Assembly: GCA_027618475.1 (NCBI GenBank)
Contig: JAQCEJ010000004.1
Location: 42,171-106,170, forward strand
Direction: 5' to 3'
Length of the DNA stretch: 64,000 nt
Source of the DNA: Planctomycetota bacterium
GTDB taxonomy: Bacteria; Planctomycetota; Planctomycetia; Planctomycetales; Planctomycetaceae
Shown in pieces: positions 1 through 7,980 of this stretch. Within the stretch, counting starts at the first letter, position 1, and every line of letters starts with the position of its first letter. The notes beneath the pieces were generated by a model. It was not told the DNA's origin. It saw only the letters and a list, made by a program, of their open reading frames with translations, and made no database searches. The position numbers and the translations under genes were made by a program.

Positions 1-369
1 CGATGGACGCCTGAGCTGCAGAGGCAGGTTCAGGCGTTACCAAACGCGAAAGTGTTCGGTGCCGGGGAGGCATTTTCGGTGAACCCATGCAGAACATGGG
101 CGGGGTTGCGTCCCGACCAGATCGCTGCCGGCACGGTTATCGTTGTGGACTTGAATTTTGGTGTGGCAGAGTGCCTGCATTTTCTGGGGAGAATGTTTCC
201 GCATCTCGAAGATTGCAGGGTGGTCATCATCGGTTCGCCGTCGACGCATTCCTTAGAATGGACATTCTACGAGATGGGAGTTACGGTCTATCTCGCCGAA
301 TGCCATCACGGCGAACAATTGATGAACATCTGCCGGCGACTCATGTCCGCATCGAAAAGAACATCCTGA
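1..369 (+). CDS. C-terminal part of an unrecognised protein (5' truncated)
   Basis: The reading frame is open from the first base of the window and stops at TGA 367-369. The gene therefore begins upstream, and the GTG at 52 is probably internal. About 122 residues are visible. They contain a hydrophobic beta-like stretch (GTVIVVDLNFGVAECLHFLG) and a second one ending near VVIIGSPSTHSLEW, which suggests a small alpha/beta fold such as a receiver-like or Rossmann-type domain. I recognise no family motif. It runs in the same direction as the mrp gene 128 bp downstream, but nothing links the two functionally. Confidence 0.55.
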   Translation, partial: RWTPELQRQVQALPNAKVFGAGEAFSVNPCRTWAGLRPDQIAAGTVIVVDLNFGVAECLHFLGRMFPHLEDCRVVIIGSPSTHSLEWTFYEMGVTVYLAECHHGEQLMNICRRLMSASKRTS

Positions 370-497
370 ATCAGGTTTGACTGCCCCTACAAATCTGGTT
401 CAATCGTCCCGATTGCCGTTAAATACGCCGTTTTCTGGGTAATGGAACGGTATGAAACAGAGAAATCCGCGAAAAAAAGAGAGCAAGAGCATCGTCC

Positions 498-1580
498 ATG
501 AATTCCGGCCCCGTATCAGAGACTGAGATTATACAACTGGTTGGTCAGATCACCGATCCCGAGATTCACCGAACTCTCGGAGAACTAAAAATGGTCAAAT
601 CGGCGAAACTGACCGCCGATGGATCGTCCCTCGTTGAGATCGAATTGCCGACACCGGCTTATCCGAGGCGCGAACGAATCACAACGGCCATCACAGAGGC
701 ATTGCAGAATCGCTATCCTCAAATTGGTCATGTTTCGGTCACGTACTCGCATGTCGTTAAAGGACTGGATACCGGCGGTGCCATCGGTTTGAAAGCCAAA
801 AACGTCATCGCCGTCGGCAGTGGCAAGGGAGGAGTCGGAAAAAGCACGGTCGCTGCCTGCCTGGCATTCGGCCTGCAAAATTGCGGCGCCCGCGTCGGGC
901 TGATGGATGCCGACGTCTATGGCCCGAGCATTCCTCACCTGCTCGGTATCACGGGCAAACCGAGTATCATGGAGGAAACCGGCCCGGGGGGCGAAACCAT
1001 CAATCGCATCGTGCCGATGGTCTCCGACGGCGTCAAATGCATTTCTATGGGCTTCTTTATGGAACCCGAAAAAGCCGTCGTCTGGCGTGGTCCCTTATTG
1101 CACCGGGCGATTACTCAATTCTTAAAAGATACCGATTGGGGCGAACTCGATTACCTGATAATCGATCTCCCTCCAGGAACAGGCGATGTATCGCTGACGC
1201 TGTCACAGCTTCTCGGCCTCGCCGGTGCGGTTGTCGTCTGTTCGCCGCAACAGGTCGCACTGTTGGATGCCGTTAAGGCAATCAGTATGTATCGACAGGT
1301 AAAAATTCCGGTGCTGGGGATGGTGGAGAATATGTCGGGCGAGATATTCGGCCGTGGCGGAACACGAAACAAAGCCGAGGAGATGGGTGTTCCGTTTCTC
1401 GGCGAAATTCCGATGGAGGCGCAGATTCGTATTCAGGGAGATGCCGGGAAGATTTCGGAACTCTTCAAGCACGACAACCCAGCCCGCCCCTTTTTGCAGG
1501 CGATGTGCGAACAAACCGCGATGCAGATTGCCCGCCAGCTCTTACAGACACCGCGCATGCCGACGCTGGAGATCTTGTAA
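498..1580 (+). CDS. mrp: Mrp/ApbC/NBP35-family P-loop ATPase (Fe-S cluster carrier type)
   Basis: A 360-aa protein of the size usual for ApbC/Mrp. Residues 1-90 form a MIP18/DUF59-like domain (EIHRTLGELKMV). The deviant Walker A SGKGGVGKST lies at about 108-117 and is followed by the family motifs MDADVYGPSIPHLLG and DYLIIDLPPGTGD. Family members carry Fe-S clusters to apo-proteins in the cytosol, and the sufU and sufS genes just downstream fit that job. One oddity: after VLGMVENMS the sequence goes directly to GEIFGRGG, so the usual Cys-x2-Cys cluster ligand pair is absent. Other Mrp variants lacking the pair are known, so the protein may act as an ATPase without binding its own bridging cluster. 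Confidence 0.92.
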   Translation: MNSGPVSETEIIQLVGQITDPEIHRTLGELKMVKSAKLTADGSSLVEIELPTPAYPRRERITTAITEALQNRYPQIGHVSVTYSHVVKGLDTGGAIGLKAKNVIAVGSGKGGVGKSTVAACLAFGLQNCGARVGLMDADVYGPSIPHLLGITGKPSIMEETGPGGETINRIVPMVSDGVKCISMGFFMEPEKAVVWRGPLLHRAITQFLKDTDWGELDYLIIDLPPGTGDVSLTLSQLLGLAGAVVVCSPQQVALLDAVKAISMYRQVKIPVLGMVENMSGEIFGRGGTRNKAEEMGVPFLGEIPMEAQIRIQGDAGKISELFKHDNPARPFLQAMCEQTAMQIARQLLQTPRMPTLEIL

Positions 1581-1914
1581 GACATTTATACATAACAGCT
1601 TAAGAACCGGACGCATCGAACGTAGATCGCTTGGAATCTCATTCACTTCTCCGTAAAATAGAGAAACGGTTCTATTTCGCTGAGTCGAATGGCAGAAATT
1701 GTAACGACAAACGGCGATTATCGAGGCCAATGGCAAGTACCTATTGAATTCCCGCTATTAAAATATAAGTCACAGCGTAAAATGTCATAAAGAGTGATAC
1801 AATAATTGAAACGCCTCATCGATCAGGTTATTTATCCCTGCAACCAGAAGTAAAACCTCATTCACGTACGATGGCGGCGAAGAGCATCCCTTGTGGATTA
1901 CGGAGTTTGCGACG
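1581..1914. other. Intergenic region between mrp and sufU
   Basis: No credible gene is seen in these 334 bases. The right half is AT-rich and holds TGATACAAT (TACAAT at 1798-1803), an extended -10-like sequence without a good -35. It could be the promoter of the sufU-sufS pair. A GGAG (1902-1905) lies ten bases before the chosen sufU start. Confidence 0.35.
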
Positions 1915-2370
1915 GTGTCTACTCAACTTGATGATCTGTACAACGATCATATCTTGGATCATTTCGAATGCCCTTACCATAAAGGGGCGATCGATCATCC
2001 CAGTTGCTCGCGGACCGAAAAAAATCCGCTGTGCGGCGATGTCGTCACGTTGCAGCTTCAGATCAATCCTGAAGGTAAAGTCGAAAACGCATACTTCGAC
2101 GGCAAGGGATGTGCCATCAGCCAGGCCGCGGCGTCGATCCTTTGTGAACATGTCGAAGGAAAATCGGTCGACGAGCTCGAAAAGTTCCAGGCGCGCGACA
2201 TGCTCGATCTGCTGAAGGTTCCGCTCACGGCCAGCCGGCAGAAATGTGGACTTCTCGGTTTCCGACTGTTGAAGACATTGATCTACGAACAGCACCCCGA
2301 AGAGAACGAACATTCCGTTTCTCCCTCGGACACGCTTAACACACCCGTTAGCAACACCGACAACGAATAA
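1915..2370 (+). CDS. sufU: SufU/IscU-type Fe-S cluster assembly scaffold
   Basis: A 151-aa protein starting with DDLYNDHILDHFECPYHKG, the classic SufU/IscU N-terminus. The three ligand cysteines are present at C40 (NPLCGD, with D42), C66 (GKGCAIS) and C111 (QKCGLLGF). The spacing and the QKCGLLGF context resemble SufU, which receives sulfur from SufS, more than IscU. I chose the GTG at 1915 because it follows GGAG at 1902-1905 and gives the family N-terminus; the longer TTG start at 1891 adds residues that do not look conserved. The C-terminal 30 residues are Ser/Thr/Asn-rich and probably disordered. sufS follows 45 bp downstream, so the two are almost certainly co-transcribed. Confidence 0.9.
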   Translation: MSTQLDDLYNDHILDHFECPYHKGAIDHPSCSRTEKNPLCGDVVTLQLQINPEGKVENAYFDGKGCAISQAAASILCEHVEGKSVDELEKFQARDMLDLLKVPLTASRQKCGLLGFRLLKTLIYEQHPEENEHSVSPSDTLNTPVSNTDNE

Positions 2371-2415
2371 GCGTTGCCGATTCGCCCTACGCAGCGTATC
2401 CCAAGAATTACTTCG

Positions 2416-3666
2416 ATGACCGCGACACTTCGACCTACCTGGACCGCGGAAACCATCCGCCGCGATTTTCCGATATTGGAGAAGAGGCTTCCTAACGGTC
2501 AGCCCTTGGTCTATCTCGACAACGCTGCGACGTCGCAAAAACCGCAGGTCGTTATTAATGCCGTTCGCGACTGCTACGAGACCTACTACTCCAACGTGCA
2601 TCGCGGCGTCCATCAACTCGGCGACCGCGTGACCGAAGAACTCGAAGGATCGCGCGCGAAAATCCAGAAGTTCGTCGGTGCCAACGAGCCGGAAGAAATC
2701 ATCTTTACGTCCGGCACCACGATGTCTATCAATCTTGTTGCCAATGGCTGGGGACGCCGGTTTCTAAGTGAAGGAGACGAGGTTCTCGTCACCGAGATGG
2801 AGCATCATGCGAATCTCGTCCCCTGGCAGCAAATTGTACGCGAAAAAAATGCCCGACTGCGCTACATCCCGATCACGGCCGAAGGCCGTCTCGACAAGGA
2901 ACAACTCGAATCGCTTATCGGACCGCGAACGAAAATGATCGCGGTGACAACGATGTCAAACGTATTGGGTACCATCAACGACATTCATGCACTCTCCGAG
3001 GCTGCGTCGTCGTGCGGAGCCCGCTTGCTTGTCGATGCCGCACAGAGCGTCGCTCATATGCCTACGAATGTTCTTTCCCCACGCGTGGATTTTCTGGCGT
3101 TCTCGGGACATAAAATTTATGGTCCTTCGGGCATTGGCGTGCTCTACGGCCGGCGGGAACTGCTGGAAGCGATGGACCCGTTCTTATGCGGCGGGAATAT
3201 GATTTCTGAAGTCCATCGCGACGAATCGACATGGGGCGAACTCCCTGCGAAATTCGAAGCAGGAACATTACCGATTGCTCCTGCGATCGGCCTGGGGACG
3301 GCCATCGATTACGTGCAACAACTCGGCTGGCAGGAAATTCATGACGTAGAAACGACCCTCACTCGACGAGCGTGGGATGTGTTGACCGAGATTCCTGGCC
3401 TTCACATCGTCGGCCCACCGGCTGACGAACGGGGGAGTATCATCAGCTTTACCGTCGATCGACTTCACCCGCACGATCTGGCGACGCTGGTCGATCAGAA
3501 GGGGGTTGCCATCCGCGCCGGACATCATTGTACGATGCCGTTGCACGACGTTCTGCAGATGATCGCCACCGCCCGTGCGAGCTTCGCCGTTTACAACACC
3601 CTCGAAGAAGTCGACATTCTTGCCGACGCCATCCGTCATGCACGCAAGGTGATGCGGCTGTCGTGA
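2416..3666 (+). CDS. sufS: SufS-type cysteine desulfurase
   Basis: A 416-aa PLP enzyme of the class V aminotransferase fold that removes sulfur from L-cysteine and passes a persulfide to SufU. Seen directly: LVYLDNAATSQKP near residues 31-43, the EMEHHANLVPWQ segment, the PLP lysine in AFSGHKIYGPSG (K233), and the catalytic cysteine in RAGHHCTMPLHD (C372). The short active-site loop is typical of group II (SufS) rather than IscS. The ATG at 2416 is preferred over TTG 2374 because MTATLRPTWTAETIRRDFPIL matches the usual start of the family. No sufBCD genes are present in the window, so the rest of the pathway must be encoded elsewhere. Confidence 0.93.
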   Translation: MTATLRPTWTAETIRRDFPILEKRLPNGQPLVYLDNAATSQKPQVVINAVRDCYETYYSNVHRGVHQLGDRVTEELEGSRAKIQKFVGANEPEEIIFTSGTTMSINLVANGWGRRFLSEGDEVLVTEMEHHANLVPWQQIVREKNARLRYIPITAEGRLDKEQLESLIGPRTKMIAVTTMSNVLGTINDIHALSEAASSCGARLLVDAAQSVAHMPTNVLSPRVDFLAFSGHKIYGPSGIGVLYGRRELLEAMDPFLCGGNMISEVHRDESTWGELPAKFEAGTLPIAPAIGLGTAIDYVQQLGWQEIHDVETTLTRRAWDVLTEIPGLHIVGPPADERGSIISFTVDRLHPHDLATLVDQKGVAIRAGHHCTMPLHDVLQMIATARASFAVYNTLEEVDILADAIRHARKVMRLS

Positions 3667-3895
3667 CGTCGCATGTGAAGAAAATACGATTCACGCCGGT
3701 CGCACCCAAATCAAGCCTTCGCGTCACCACAAGTCGTCGAAATTCCCATTTTTTACCACTGCTGCAAGGAACCAGAAGCGTTCATTATTGTCTATAATCA
3801 ATCGAGAGAAGCTCCGATTCTGTTTATACCTGCCATCAGAGACGTTTCTCTCATAATATCAAGCGGTACAGATACATAACGCGATCGAGTATGCC

Positions 3896-5236
3896 ATGTC
3901 ACAAACATCGGATGTCCCCTGTCATTTCACTCCCCCTCCGGTTCTCTCAAAATTCAGTCAACGGCGGACCTGGGCTTCGGATCAGCCGATCAGTTTTCTG
4001 ATGCAGCAGGGGGTCGAGAATCCCCAATGTATTTCGCTCGCTGCCGGTCTGGTCGATCCGGTGACACTTCCTGTGGATACCGTACAATCGGCCGTTGCCG
4101 AACTGCTGAGAACCGAATCCGCCGCGCGAGAATGCTTGCAATACGGTACGACACAGGGGAGCGAACGCCTTCGTCGGCAGATCGTTCAACTGATCGCACA
4201 GATGGAACAACGTCCGGATCTCGCATGTGATGATGTACTCGACAATTTGATTCTGACGACCGGATCGCAGCAACTGCTGTCGCTCGTCTGCGAAGTGCTG
4301 TTCGACCCGGGTGATATCTGCCTCGTCGCCGCGCCGACCTATTTCGTGTTTCTCGGCACACTTGCCGGCGTTGGTGCAAGAGCAATTTCGATCGACTCTG
4401 ACGAACAAGGGATGAAGATCGACTCACTCGAAGAAGAACTGTCTCGCATCGAACAAGCCGGTGAGCTCTCTCGCGTCAAACTGATTTATACCGTCGATTA
4501 TTACGACAATCCTGCCGGGACGACGCTATCTCTCGAACGGCGTCAGGCATTACTCGACGTCGCCCGCCGTTGGTCACGCGATCATCGACTTCTGATACTC
4601 GAAGATGCCGCCTATCGCGAACTCCGATACGACGGTCCCGAGTTGCCGAGCATCTGGAGTCTTGACGAAACACGCGAGTATGTCATTCTCGCTCAAACGT
4701 TTTCGAAAAGCTTTTCTCCCGGTATACGAGTCGGCCATGGTCTGGTCCCGCGCGAACTGGTCAGTCCGATTTGCGATCGTAAGGGAAACGAAGATTTCGG
4801 GTCGCCGCATTTTACGCAGCAGTTGCTGGCAACGGTGATTGAAAGCGGCCGTTACCGCGATCACGTCGCCCGATTATGTCAACGCTATCGGGTCAAATGC
4901 GATGCCATGCTCGCCGCTGCGAAGAAATACTTTTCGGACATCCCGCAAACGGCCTGGATCGAGCCCGACGGGGGATTGTATGTCTGGCTGACTGCTCCGC
5001 CGCAGATCGACACCAGTTTTTCCGGCCCGCTGTTTTCTCGCGCGGTTGAAGAAGGGATGATGTACGTCCCCGGCGATTTCTGCTTTACCGGCCCCTATGC
5101 CTCCCGGCCGCGGCAATACATGCGGCTGAGTTTCGGCGTGCAGGATGAAGCCGGAATCGACGAAGGGATGCGACGGTTATCGGTTGCGATGCGCTCGTGC
5201 ATTTCTTCCTCTCCCTCCGGGAGAGGGCACGGGTGA
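3896..5236 (+). CDS. PLP-dependent aminotransferase, class I/II (2-aminoadipate-transaminase-like)
   Basis: A 446-aa fold-type I aminotransferase. Landmarks are YGTTQGSERLRRQI (83-96), TTGSQQLL (121-128), the N205 region (DYYDNPAGTT), the PLP-phenol-binding D237 (EDAAYRELRY), the Schiff-base lysine K271 (AQTFSKSFSPGIRVG) and a C-terminal YMRLSFG segment with the carboxylate-binding Arg. The pattern matches the MocR/LysN/AadAT group without the GntR DNA-binding domain; the substrate cannot be read from sequence. The last ten residues (SSSPSGRGHG) are encoded by a palindromic intergenic-type sequence (CTCTCCC 5209-5215, GGGAGAG 5219-5225), so the native stop may have been lost and the tail is probably non-functional. 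Confidence 0.85.
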   Translation: MSQTSDVPCHFTPPPVLSKFSQRRTWASDQPISFLMQQGVENPQCISLAAGLVDPVTLPVDTVQSAVAELLRTESAARECLQYGTTQGSERLRRQIVQLIAQMEQRPDLACDDVLDNLILTTGSQQLLSLVCEVLFDPGDICLVAAPTYFVFLGTLAGVGARAISIDSDEQGMKIDSLEEELSRIEQAGELSRVKLIYTVDYYDNPAGTTLSLERRQALLDVARRWSRDHRLLILEDAAYRELRYDGPELPSIWSLDETREYVILAQTFSKSFSPGIRVGHGLVPRELVSPICDRKGNEDFGSPHFTQQLLATVIESGRYRDHVARLCQRYRVKCDAMLAAAKKYFSDIPQTAWIEPDGGLYVWLTAPPQIDTSFSGPLFSRAVEEGMMYVPGDFCFTGPYASRPRQYMRLSFGVQDEAGIDEGMRRLSVAMRSCISSSPSGRGHG

Positions 5237-5271
5237 GGCCACCTTCTCCCAAAGGAAGCAGAAAAAATCGG

Positions 5272-6504
5272 TCAGGCGGCGTCCTGGTTTTCGTTGATCG
5301 AGCGGAGTTCTTCACGCCACTGTTGACGGATGCGGTTTCGTTCCTTCTTGCTCAGACCTTTGAGCATCCCCTTATCGATGGGAGCCTCTTCGGGATGATG
5401 ACGGCGTTTTTTCCGGCCACGTGAAGGTCGCGAAGGAGCATCATCTTCATCAAACCCGTCGTCGATACGGGAGTCGTGCGTTCCGACTCGCTGATTCTTT
5501 TCGATTTGCGTCGACGAATCGGGAAGAGTTTCCGGAATCGTCCTGTCCGTTTCGAGTATCAGGTTTTCTGCCGATGAAGTCTTTCGTCGAAACGGCCACA
5601 ACAGACCGGCGAGACGTGAGATGAGTCCGGGAGAACGTGAAGTCGACATCCTTTTTTCCTTCTGTTCTGGGGGGTCGGCTGAGACATAAATCACATAGCG
5701 GGCATGAAACCACAAACTCAGGAACAACGACCACGGTGCCCCGAGTGCGGTTCCAACCATCAAACTCGCCAGCAGCGACGGCGATTGGTCGAGTTGTGGA
5801 TAACGAAAATGAACGATGGCAATCGAGACACACATCAGTCCTGCGCTAAATAAAAACAAGGCTAGACTCTCGCGACAGCGTTTCAGTTCGTGCCAGAGGA
5901 GCACGGCGAGCAATGTCCAACCTCCGACGACCAACGAATACCATGTCCAGGGGGAACTGAAATCGAACGTCCACGGTCCCAGCGGAAAACGTGTATTGGC
6001 CAGCGCATGAGCCGCGTTGCAACCGATGAGCAGGCCGAGAATGCCACATGTCGCCGCGACGATGCCCCAGCATTGGTACTTGCCACCGAAGTCATAGATG
6101 CTCTGCTTGCGTGCCCAACGGATCATGAGAGCCAGTTGAGTCGTGCCGAAGAGAATCAGCGACTGCAGCAGCCGAGGCAATGTTCCTTCATCCGCCGAGA
6201 AAAGATGCTTTCCGGCGATAATCCCGGGAAAATCGGCGTGGATCACACGTCCGGCCAGATCAGCCAGTCCAAGAATCAGCAACACGCCGCAGAAACCAGC
6301 GAGCCCGATCTTCCAATGTTGCCGAGGAACGAATGAAGCGACTGAGAGTGCGGGAGGTGTGAATTCGGCAGGAGACGGTTTCGACGTGAATTCGGTCAGC
6401 AGGTCGTAATCGACCTTGACCGACGGAAGCGGTTCGGTCCCACCGGCAAGCCTTCGCCTGCGTCGACCATCAACACTTTTCGCTCCAGCGAAGCCGCCAC
6501 TCAT
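5272..6504 (-). CDS. Multi-pass membrane protein of unknown function
   Basis: A 410-aa protein. Residues 1-65 are polar and probably cytosolic (Arg-rich GRRRRRLAGG). They are followed by about six or seven hydrophobic segments between roughly residues 66 and 275, for example IGLAGFCGVLLILGLADLAG and YSLVVGGWTLLAVLLW. The tail of about 120 residues is highly charged and low in complexity, ending in RKKRRHHPEEAP and a KKERNRIRQQWREEL helix. I recognise no catalytic motif. It is convergent with the aminotransferase (35-bp gap) and stands alone as a transcription unit. Confidence 0.7.
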   Translation of the reverse strand: MSGGFAGAKSVDGRRRRRLAGGTEPLPSVKVDYDLLTEFTSKPSPAEFTPPALSVASFVPRQHWKIGLAGFCGVLLILGLADLAGRVIHADFPGIIAGKHLFSADEGTLPRLLQSLILFGTTQLALMIRWARKQSIYDFGGKYQCWGIVAATCGILGLLIGCNAAHALANTRFPLGPWTFDFSSPWTWYSLVVGGWTLLAVLLWHELKRCRESLALFLFSAGLMCVSIAIVHFRYPQLDQSPSLLASLMVGTALGAPWSLFLSLWFHARYVIYVSADPPEQKEKRMSTSRSPGLISRLAGLLWPFRRKTSSAENLILETDRTIPETLPDSSTQIEKNQRVGTHDSRIDDGFDEDDAPSRPSRGRKKRRHHPEEAPIDKGMLKGLSKKERNRIRQQWREELRSINENQDAA

Positions 6505-6737
6505 AGCCTATCAGCATCCGTACAAGCATGGAAACAGAGAATAGGTTCCGTCGACTCTCCATAGTCGTATGAAATTCATCGGCTGGCGAGAGGTGGTTCA
6601 TTTCATCTGCCTCCGGTTTTCAAAATCATATCCATCGACTCCCCCCTTTAGATTTCCTGGTTTCTCCATCCCTTCAGTAAGTGGTATCCCTTGTGCGATG
6701 TATGACGATTGCAACCATCACATAGTTTCCCAAAAAC

Positions 6738-6750
6738 TGCCATATTGGCC
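6738..6750. promoter_or_regulatory. Palindrome 1, GCCA-TAT-TGGC
   Basis: Sequence TGCCATATTGGCC; the arms GCCA (6739-6742) and TGGC (6746-6749) flank a three-base AT spacer. It is the most distal of four copies, about 245 bp upstream of the predicted start of transcription of the hsp20 operon. Confidence 0.55.
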
Positions 6751-6761
6751 TGGCAAAAAAG

Positions 6762-6774
6762 CGCCATTTTGGCG
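6762..6774. promoter_or_regulatory. Palindrome 2, GCCA-TTT-TGGC
   Basis: Sequence CGCCATTTTGGCG, centred 24 bp downstream of palindrome 1. The outer C/G pair extends the symmetry by one base. Confidence 0.55.
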
Positions 6775-6805
6775 GCATTGACGATTCGTTCTCAATCAAG
6801 AAGCA

Positions 6806-6818
6806 TGCCATAATGGCA
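6806..6818. promoter_or_regulatory. Palindrome 3, GCCA-TAA-TGGC
   Basis: Sequence TGCCATAATGGCA, a dyad with five-base arms, centred 44 bp downstream of palindrome 2. Confidence 0.55.
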
Positions 6819-6925
6819 CCACCCTCGCTTTAACCCCAATAAGGACTCGACAACAAGCATCAACGACACATCACGCCTCAAACATATATTATATATATAT
6901 TTATGAAAAACATAAATCGCACAAG

Positions 6926-6938
6926 TGCCAATATGGCA
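6926..6938. promoter_or_regulatory. Palindrome 4, GCCA-ATA-TGGC
   Basis: Sequence TGCCAATATGGCA, with the same five-base arms as palindrome 3. Its centre is about 33 bp upstream of the -24 element, and an AT-rich block separates it from the other three sites. Confidence 0.55.
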
Positions 6939-6963
6939 TAAACGAAATCACCTATTTTTTGAT

Positions 6964-6980
6964 CTGGCATTCTCTTTGCT
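6964..6980 (+). promoter_or_regulatory. Sigma-54 (RpoN) type -24/-12 promoter for the hsp20 operon
   Basis: CTGGCATTCTCTTTGCT fits the YTGGCACG-N4-TTGCW consensus at every strongly conserved position. The invariant GG (6966-6967) and GC (6978-6979) are separated by exactly ten bases. Only the two weakly conserved bases after TGGCA differ. Transcription would begin near 6990, giving a leader of about 78 nt before the hsp20 start. Sigma-54 promoters need a distant activator, and the four palindromes upstream are suitable candidate sites. Confidence 0.7.
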
Positions 6981-7041
6981 AAGAGTTACGACGTCAACAA
7001 AATTGAAGTGGTGATGGCGTTGCCCGTCGATCCATCGAAAC

Positions 7042-7060
7042 CTCTTTTCAAAATAAGGAG
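7042..7060 (+). promoter_or_regulatory. Candidate RNA thermometer hairpin hiding the hsp20 ribosome site
   Basis: CTCTTT at 7042-7047 can pair with AAGGAG at 7055-7060 (six pairs, one of them G-U, with a seven-base loop). AAGGAG is the Shine-Dalgarno sequence, placed seven bases before the ATG at 7068. A short, weak, U-rich hairpin on the SD of a small heat-shock gene is the layout of fourU/ROSE-like thermometers. This is a reading of base pairing only. Confidence 0.4.
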
Positions 7061-7067
7061 CAAAGAC

Positions 7068-7505
7068 ATGACACGCATCGCTCGAGTTTGGAATCCTTGG
7101 CAGGAGATCTCCAGAATGCAACAAGAGATGGGAGACCTCTTCGGTTTACCGCAGGTAAAGGCGTTCCACAACGCGGTCTCCGTACCAGTCGTCAATGTGT
7201 TTCAGGGAGAGAAAGGGGCCATCGTTTCGGCTGAACTCCCCGGTGTGAATGTCGACGAACTCGACCTTACCGTGCTGGGCGAAACCTTGACGCTCAAAGG
7301 AACCGTTGTGAATGAACCGACGGACGAAAACGTGAACTGTCAGCGTCGCGAACGACATTTGCGTCCATTCGAACGGACGGTAACGTTGCCTTTCGAGGTC
7401 GATCCCGAATCCGCCGGGGCGGTTTATGAAAACGGGATACTCACCGTCACCGTCAGTCGGCCGGTGCATCATCAACCGAAGAAGATCCAGCTCAAGACGA
7501 ATTAA
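7068..7505 (+). CDS. Hsp20/alpha-crystallin small heat-shock protein (first of the pair)
   Basis: A 145-aa cytosolic holdase chaperone. The N-terminus (RVWNPWQEISRMQQEMGDLFG) is the usual bacterial Hsp20 arm. The alpha-crystallin domain runs from about residue 42 (VPVVNVFQGEKGAIVSAELPGV) to the G-x-L motif in YENGILTVTVSRP. It lacks a clear C-terminal I-x-I tail, ending KKIQLKTN. The ATG at 7068 is chosen because AAGGAG (7055-7060) lies at ideal distance; the longer frame from 7008 is unnecessary. The gene sits behind the sigma-54-type promoter and is followed 57 bp later by a second hsp20 gene. Confidence 0.92.
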   Translation: MTRIARVWNPWQEISRMQQEMGDLFGLPQVKAFHNAVSVPVVNVFQGEKGAIVSAELPGVNVDELDLTVLGETLTLKGTVVNEPTDENVNCQRRERHLRPFERTVTLPFEVDPESAGAVYENGILTVTVSRPVHHQPKKIQLKTN

Positions 7506-7562
7506 ACGACAGCCGGAATGTATTAAGAGACATCCAGCAGCCAGATACGAAAGGAATTCAAC

Positions 7563-7940
7563 ATGACAACGACAATTTCCACACCTGTTGCGAACCAGAC
7601 GACCGCCAAAGAGACTGTTCCGCCGAAGGTCGATATTTTCGAATCCCCCACCGAGATTGTGCTATATGCCGAGATGCCGGGAGTCGACGAATCATCAGTC
7701 GACATTTCTCTCGAAGACCACGTGCTGTCCATCAAAGGCGAGACGCAAGAACCGCACTACGAAGGTTATACTCCATGCCGTATCGAAACGTCGTATCCGA
7801 ATTATGAACGACGCTTCAAGATACACGAACTGATCGAGATCGAACGAATCGAAGCGTCGCTGAAAGACGGCGTGCTCAAAGTGCAATTGCCAAAAACAAA
7901 ACCTCTGCTTCCGAAAAAGATCGTCGTGCAGAAGCGGTAA
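7563..7940 (+). CDS. Hsp20/alpha-crystallin small heat-shock protein (second of the pair)
   Basis: A compact 125-aa Hsp20. The alpha-crystallin domain starts at about residue 23 (KVDIFESPTEIVLYAEMPGVDESSVDISLEDHVLSIKG) and ends at LKDGVLKVQLPKTKP. The N-terminal arm is very short and Thr-rich, so it may form smaller oligomers or hetero-oligomers with the upstream paralogue. A GAAAGGA ribosome site precedes the ATG. It is co-directional with the first hsp20 and closed by a strong terminator, so the two form one operon. Confidence 0.92.
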   Translation: MTTTISTPVANQTTAKETVPPKVDIFESPTEIVLYAEMPGVDESSVDISLEDHVLSIKGETQEPHYEGYTPCRIETSYPNYERRFKIHELIEIERIEASLKDGVLKVQLPKTKPLLPKKIVVQKR

Positions 7941-7980
7941 TTTCGGAAAACAGCCGATTACGTCGGCACATAATATCGAG

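Larger units (their letters stand above)
6505..6963. other. Regulatory intergenic region upstream of the hsp20 pair
   Basis: No gene is seen. The region lies between the divergent 5272-6504 membrane-protein gene and the hsp20 operon. It contains four GCCA-N3-TGGC palindromes (listed separately) and a strongly AT-rich, probably bendable block at about 6880-6915 between the third and fourth palindromes. The short reading frame at 6569-6781 has no ribosome site and no recognisable product. Confidence 0.6.

Noticed and set aside
6505..7067. CIRCE (HrcA) or HspR operator near hsp20
   Set aside because: No TTAGCACTC-N9-GAGTGCTAA or HAIR-type sequence is present.
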